From Proteobacteria bacterium UBA1844 (GTDB taxonomy: Bacteria; Pseudomonadota; Gammaproteobacteria; Steroidobacterales; Woeseiaceae), in NCBI GenBank assembly GCA_002338615.1, contig DDIS01000053.1, positions 1 to 19,617 on the forward strand: a stretch of DNA of 19,617 bases. Reading direction: 5' to 3'. A program made the position numbers and the translations under genes. A model generated the notes under the pieces. It was not told the origin of the DNA, ran no database searches, and saw only the letters and a program-made list of their open reading frames with translations. This document shows positions 15,998-19,617 of the stretch, in pieces; positions within the stretch are counted from its first letter, which is position 1, and the number at the start of each line of letters is the position of its first letter.

Positions 15998-17656
15998 ATG
16001 TCCCATTACGCAACAACTCGTATAACAAGGCCCCGACTTTACGCCTGGCAGCTGGCCCTGCTTGCGGCTGCTTTTATTACTTTAACAAGTAACTGGGAGT
16101 TATTCGGGACGCTCACTCATCGGCTCGATCTTTCGTCGCTGGCCGGCGCCGGATTCATGTTGTTAATTCCACTATTGATAATCTTTGTACTGACCACGTT
16201 GTTCCTCCTGCTTGGCGTGGGCCGGGTTTTGAAAGTCATTATCGCTGCGAGTCTGATTGTCTCCGCGGTACTCAGCTACTTCATCAATGAGCTAGGAGTG
16301 GTTTTCGACAAGGACATGTTTATCAATGTTCTCGATACCATCACTGAAGGCAATACCGGCGAAGCATTCGAGCTGCTTTCCTGGCCACTTGCCTGGCACG
16401 TGCTGTTGTTCGGCGTTGTGCCGGCCTTGTTGCTGCTGTTGCTTCGAATCCGGACCACCCGTCCACTGCTTGAGTTTCGCAATCGGGCCACGGTGATAAT
16501 CACCGGCTTTGCGCTTGTCACCGCGCTTGCGCTTTCGAATTACCGCTATACAAGCTACTTCGCGGTGGAAAACCGTGACCTTCGTCACCAGGTCGTGCCT
16601 GTTACCCCGCTGATCTATGCCGTCAAACTGGCTCGGGATTCATTCGAGAATCCTGCTCCGTTCGTTGTTCTCGGTGCCGATGCCATGCAGGACAAGACCG
16701 TCAACAAGCGCACGGTCGGGATCATGGTGGTCGGTGAGACGGCGCGCGCGGATCATTTTTCTTTACTGGACTATACGCGACGGACCAATCCCCGGCTGGC
16801 ACTTGAAGACGACCTCGTTAGCCTGGATGCACGGGCCTGTGGTACGTCGACGGCCTACTCCGTGCCTTGCATGTTCTTCTTGCGCGGGCAGGAGCAGTAT
16901 GATCCTGAAGACGCGCGGGCGGAGTCCAATGTTCTCGACGTACTCGCGGCGGCCGGTGTGGAAACAATCTGGATTGATAATAACTCCACCTGCAAACATG
17001 TTTGCGACAGAATCGAAAGCCGTAATCTGCGACTAAGGGCCGACGGATCGATGCAATTCGACGGCGACTACGACAGCTTGCTGGTCGATGTAACGAATCA
17101 GCTGCTGGACAGGGATGGCCCGGACCTGTTGATCGTGCTGCACATGATGGGAAGCCATGGCCCCGCGTATAGCCGTCGCTATCCGGAGAAGTTCGCAACT
17201 TTCGAACCATACTGCCACGAGCTGTCGCCGACGGAGTGCAGCACATCCGAAGTGACGAATGCCTACGACAATTCAATTCTGTACACGGACTATATTCTTG
17301 ATGAACTGATCGCACGTCTCAAACAACATCGTGACGACTTTGATTCATTCCTGTTTTACGCCTCGGATCATGGTGAATCCCTGGGGGAGGACGGGGTCTA
17401 CCTGCACGGCCTGCCTTACCAGCTTGCACCGCGTGCGCAAAAAGAGGTGCCAATGCTGGTATGGCTTTCGGGGGACTACGCGGCCGATCATCATATCGAC
17501 CTGCTGGATCCTTCGATAAACACGCCACAGCATGCGTCCCACGACAGCATCTCGCATACTTTGCTCGGTCTTTACGATGTGCGGACCAATCTCTACGCAG
17601 CGAACAACGACCTTTTCGCGGCGGCACGCTCCTTCACCCTGGCGGCGACCCGATAG
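15998..17656 (+). CDS. eptA: Phosphoethanolamine transferase, EptA/MCR family
   Basis: This inner-membrane enzyme moves phosphoethanolamine from phosphatidylethanolamine to lipid A or core sugars, facing the periplasm. From the ATG at 15998 it has 552 residues (E. coli EptA 547). Five hydrophobic helices lie within residues about 15-185, followed by a sulfatase-fold domain. Catalytic positions are all present: Glu247 (VVGETARADHFSLLDY), the nucleophile Thr285 in CGTSTAYSVPC, His387 (GSHGPAYSRRYP), Asp457-His458 (YASDHGESLGE) and His470 (YLHGLPY). Paired cysteines around the active site (CGTSTAYSVPC, CKHVC, the C...C at about 406-414) match the family's disulfides. The frame is open to an ATG at 15896. 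The extra 34 residues are hydrophilic and not typical, so 15998 is preferred, although its ribosome site is weak. Such enzymes lower polymyxin binding. Exact acceptor is unknown. Confidence 0.92.
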   Translation: MSHYATTRITRPRLYAWQLALLAAAFITLTSNWELFGTLTHRLDLSSLAGAGFMLLIPLLIIFVLTTLFLLLGVGRVLKVIIAASLIVSAVLSYFINELGVVFDKDMFINVLDTITEGNTGEAFELLSWPLAWHVLLFGVVPALLLLLLRIRTTRPLLEFRNRATVIITGFALVTALALSNYRYTSYFAVENRDLRHQVVPVTPLIYAVKLARDSFENPAPFVVLGADAMQDKTVNKRTVGIMVVGETARADHFSLLDYTRRTNPRLALEDDLVSLDARACGTSTAYSVPCMFFLRGQEQYDPEDARAESNVLDVLAAAGVETIWIDNNSTCKHVCDRIESRNLRLRADGSMQFDGDYDSLLVDVTNQLLDRDGPDLLIVLHMMGSHGPAYSRRYPEKFATFEPYCHELSPTECSTSEVTNAYDNSILYTDYILDELIARLKQHRDDFDSFLFYASDHGESLGEDGVYLHGLPYQLAPRAQKEVPMLVWLSGDYAADHHIDLLDPSINTPQHASHDSISHTLLGLYDVRTNLYAANNDLFAAARSFTLAATR

Positions 17657-17667
17657 CCCTGTGCACG

Positions 17668-17692
17668 CCGTTGGTTCGGTTTTTATTTTTTA
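17668..17692 (+). terminator. Possible intrinsic terminator after the EptA-like gene
   Basis: A short stem CCG...CGG, extendable by a G-T pair, is directly followed by a T-rich tract (TTTTTATTTTTT). The T-tract is convincing but the stem is only three or four pairs, so termination strength is doubtful. It sits 11 bases after the stop codon, a normal place for a terminator. Confidence 0.35.
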
Positions 17693-17766
17693 AAATCAGG
17701 TAGTTGGCGGTTTACCTCGCAATATGCGTCTAACTAACAGACAACGCAAATTACGGGAGATACGCC

Positions 17767-18219
17767 ATGATGAAACATGCAAAGATCGGCGCGGTGCTTT
17801 TTGCTCTGTGGGGTTTGTTACACATTGTCGGGGGCGCAGCGATCCTGCTGGCGGCCCTCGAAAGTCCTGACCAGGGATTCGCATACTACCGCGCACCGGA
17901 TGCGTCGTACTCCACGCTTGCTGGCAACGTACTCGCGTACCTTGCGTTCGGCTTTGTCTGGATCGGGGCCGTAGTGAGCTTCGTCGGTATCCGATACAAC
18001 TTCAGAAACAGCTACCATGGCCTGATGTTGAATACGGCACTGGTCGGCTTTACCGACCTCGGGCTGCTACTATTTCTGGTAATGCCAGGCCACCTCGGCT
18101 GGCTGGATGCGGCGCCCGGCTTGTTGTTGTTTGTCGGCGCGGCGTTGTTTGGCGGTATGGCCTGTCGCTCAACTCTTGGCACAGGCACGACCAACAACAG
18201 GGGGCACGCGCATGAGTAG
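17767..18219 (+). CDS. Small four-helix membrane protein upstream of sigma factor
   Basis: 150 residues with four likely membrane helices: about 6-32 (AVLFALWGLLHIVGGAAILL), 52-78 (NVLAYLAFGFVWIGAVVSFV), 83-108 (ALVGFTDLGLLLFLVMPG) and 113-134 (APGLLLFVGAALFGGMA). The C-terminal tail is short and hydrophilic. No family is recognised with certainty. GGGAGA at 17755-17760 lies six bases before the ATG at 17767 and supports the start; ATG 17770 is an alternative. The stop lies inside the following sigma factor gene, an eight-base overlap, so both proteins are probably made together. It could be a membrane partner or target of that sigma factor. It has no classical zinc-binding anti-sigma motif. 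Confidence 0.85.
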   Translation: MMKHAKIGAVLFALWGLLHIVGGAAILLAALESPDQGFAYYRAPDASYSTLAGNVLAYLAFGFVWIGAVVSFVGIRYNFRNSYHGLMLNTALVGFTDLGLLLFLVMPGHLGWLDAAPGLLLFVGAALFGGMACRSTLGTGTTNNRGHAHE

Positions 18220-19048
18220 CACGACGCACACACCCGAATTGGTCGAGCGCGCGGCTGCCGGCGACAGAGCCGCGTTCGATGCGCTGGTCGGTCCATTAAA
18301 GCCGCAGGCCCGAGGTGTCGTGCGTCGCATGATCGGCCATCCTGAAGACAGCGAAGACGTGCTGCAGGATGCGTTACTCAAAGCGTGGAACGGAATGAAG
18401 TCGTTTCGGCAGGAGTCGCAGTTCTCCACCTGGTTTCTTTCCATTGTTACGCGAACCACGATCGACTTCCTGCGTGGCCAGAAGCGCTGGCGCCCCGAGG
18501 CGCAAGTAGCCTATGCGAATCTCTGTGCGCAATCAGAGGAAATGAGCGGCGAGGTGATGGCGCACTTCGCGGCACCCGATTTTGCTTACGAGGTGAGGGA
18601 GCATATTTCGTATTGCTTCAGTTGCGTCGGCCGTTCGTTACCACCCGACGAACTCGCAGCGCTGGTATTGCGGGATGTCATCGACATGCCGGCAAAGGAT
18701 GCATCGGCAGCACTGGGAATTTCGGATTCAGTCCTGCGGCATCGGCTTGCCGCCGCGAGAAGTGCCATGCAGGATCGCTTTGCGGGACTCTGCACGCTGG
18801 TCAGCAAGACGGGTGTTTGTTACCAGTGCGAAGGACTGCGAACGATTGCGCCAGAGAACCGCAAAGGCGGACCAATTCCGGACCTCGACGATTTCCAGGC
18901 GCGTTGCGACGTTGTGCGCAACTGTACGTCGACGTCGATGCAGGAACTGCACAATCTTTTCTGGCGCCGCACGAGCGATATCGAAGATACGGGCCTCGGC
19001 TCCGTGAAACCGGAAAGCGGCTGCGGCGAAAGCGGGACTGTCGACTGA
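18212..19048 (+). CDS. ECF-type RNA polymerase sigma factor with cysteine-rich tail
   Basis: A 278-residue sigma70-family factor directing RNA polymerase to a specific promoter set. The sigma2 region spans about 10-95 (HPEDSEDVLQDALLKAW, FSTWFLSIVTRTTIDFLR) and sigma4 about 130-192, with a helix-turn-helix in KDASAALGISDSVLRHRL. The protein is longer than a typical ECF factor (about 180-200) because of an extra C-terminal segment of about 85 residues. Cysteines cluster: CFSC at 135-138, Cys194, CYQC at 203-206, Cys232, Cys238 and Cys271. This suggests metal binding or redox sensing within the sigma factor itself. The ATG at 18212 has GGGGG (18200-18204) seven bases upstream. An earlier in-frame start at 18107 would only read through the upstream gene. 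No anti-sigma factor gene with a zinc-binding motif is visible. Confidence 0.92.
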   Translation: MSSTTHTPELVERAAAGDRAAFDALVGPLKPQARGVVRRMIGHPEDSEDVLQDALLKAWNGMKSFRQESQFSTWFLSIVTRTTIDFLRGQKRWRPEAQVAYANLCAQSEEMSGEVMAHFAAPDFAYEVREHISYCFSCVGRSLPPDELAALVLRDVIDMPAKDASAALGISDSVLRHRLAAARSAMQDRFAGLCTLVSKTGVCYQCEGLRTIAPENRKGGPIPDLDDFQARCDVVRNCTSTSMQELHNLFWRRTSDIEDTGLGSVKPESGCGESGTVD

Positions 19049-19381
19049 TACGGCAGGCGCACAGTTTCGGGAATACTGCTTGCGGGGTTCCTTTGCCAGG
19101 GCGGTCGGATTTCCTGCTCATTTTCGCGCCGACTATTGAACGGGTCGTTTTCTTGGCCGACGAACTGGTGGATGGGTAGTTACCTCTGGGCCTGGACCCT
19201 GGCGCACTGACAGTTTCCCCAACGACGAAATCGAGGCCCTGAGTAATTTGGCATTCGAGCCCTTGCCGGGCACTCGGTTCGCGTCCATAAAACTGCCCAT
19301 AAGCACCGGTTTTTCAATGGAAAGTAGGTCAATTACTGGATATAATTACAGGGTCTTCAAACCCGCACAGAGGAACCTGTC
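19049..19381. other. 333-base intergenic region without a convincing gene
   Basis: No reading frame with a plausible start, ribosome site and family match was found. A frame open through 19179 ends in a protein-like stretch (FLLIFAPTIERVVFLADELVDG) but is a continuation of the shadow frame of the sigma factor gene. It could be a decayed gene end or chance. The right part carries the promoter of the next gene. A small GCCC...GGGC stem-loop at about 19260-19272 has no T-run. Confidence 0.5.
19318..19346 (+). promoter_or_regulatory. Sigma70 promoter for the DUF222-type gene
   Basis: A perfect -10 TATAAT (19341-19346) lies 17 bases after a TGGAAA (19318-19323) that matches four of six consensus -35 positions. 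Transcription would begin near 19353, giving a leader of about 29 bases with AGAGGA (19369-19374) seven bases before the ATG. This is the best-formed promoter seen in the window. Confidence 0.7.
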
Positions 19382-19617
19382 ATGGCCAGCGAACCCACAC
19401 CGATCGAGGATCTCGATCGCCACATCCTGAACCTGTGTGGCCGCATCAACGCGGCCACCTTCGAATTGCTCGTACTGATTCGCGAGTTCGATGAACGTGC
19501 CGGTTGGCTCAAGTGGGGCCTGCACAATTGCGCCGAGTGGCTCGCCTGGCGCTGTGATCTCAGCATGACGACGGCGCTTGAAAAAGTGCGCGTCACACAC
19601 GCGCTGAAATGGCTGCC
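19382..19617 (+). CDS. DUF222/HNH endonuclease-type protein, C-terminus beyond right edge
   Basis: The first 78 residues of a gene cut by the window. LDRHILNLCGRINAATFELLVLIREFDERAGWLKWGLHNCAEWLAWRCDL (given here only by its key parts LNLCGRINAA, FDERAGWLKWG, CAEWLAWRCDLS and EKVRVTHALKWLP) matches the start of DUF222 proteins, most of which end in an HNH nuclease domain. The HNH part would lie outside the window and is not seen. The ATG at 19382 is supported by AGAGGA seven bases upstream and a good promoter. In many genomes these genes occur in several copies, with unknown role. Identification is by pattern recall of the family; confidence is good for DUF222, lower for nuclease activity. 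Confidence 0.8.
   Translation, partial: MASEPTPIEDLDRHILNLCGRINAATFELLVLIREFDERAGWLKWGLHNCAEWLAWRCDLSMTTALEKVRVTHALKWL

Noticed and set aside
18107..18211. Earlier in-frame start for the sigma factor
   Set aside because: It overlaps the upstream membrane-protein gene in another frame by more than 100 bases, and ATG 18212 has a good ribosome site and starts at the normal sigma2 boundary.
18385..19179. Open frame of 264 codons overlapping and extending past the sigma factor gene
   Set aside because: Most of it is a shadow of the sigma factor frame; the last 40 codons alone have no start or family match.

Overview
The window (about 19.6 kb, GC-rich, densely coded) looks like a chromosomal segment of a free-living, probably marine or sediment gammaproteobacterium. 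Three things point there. A glutathione reductase sits divergently beside oligopeptidase A, and gor and prlC also lie close together in enterobacteria. The serine/threonine symporter is SstT-like, and the DUF222-type protein at the right edge has a form I associate with marine gammaproteobacteria. The organism cannot be named from sequence alone. No rRNA, tRNA, CRISPR array, insertion sequence or phage gene was seen.

Layout. 1-942 (-) is a left-truncated glutathione reductase. It is divergent from 1041-3826 (+), a translationally coupled pair of oligopeptidase A and exonuclease III. 3927-4976 (+) is an HD-domain phosphohydrolase with a cyclic-nucleotide-phosphodiesterase-like motif pattern. 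An inverted pair of REP-like elements (5065-5122) separates it from 5156-7180 (+), a TPR protein with a C-terminal sulfotransferase domain. Two bases further on, this gene meets a minus-strand block read right to left: an exported cyanophycinase-like S51 lipoprotein (11770-10769), a TonB-dependent receptor (10591-8123) and a DUF4915/TIGR03032-like protein (8082-7183, probably starting further upstream). Next on the minus strand is a tightly packed three-gene operon: SstT (15748-14552), a 701-residue membrane-anchored helical-repeat protein (14548-12443) and a four-helix membrane protein (12446-11844). On the plus strand follow a phosphoethanolamine transferase (15998-17656), a small four-helix membrane protein (17767-18219) and an overlapping ECF-type sigma factor with many cysteines (18212-19048). 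A 333-base gap holds a convincing sigma70 promoter for a right-truncated DUF222/HNH-type gene (19382 to the edge).

How the genes may work together. Gor, OpdA and ExoIII are housekeeping functions (thiol redox, peptide turnover, DNA repair). The most interesting part is 5156-11770: receptor, cell-envelope S51 hydrolase, propeller-like DUF4915 protein and TPR-sulfotransferase. Together they could handle a peptide-like or sulfated ligand at the cell envelope. This reading is inferred from neighbourhood and families, not demonstrated. The EptA-type enzyme points to lipid A modification. The sigma factor and its membrane-protein partner look like a self-contained regulatory pair without a recognisable classical anti-sigma factor.
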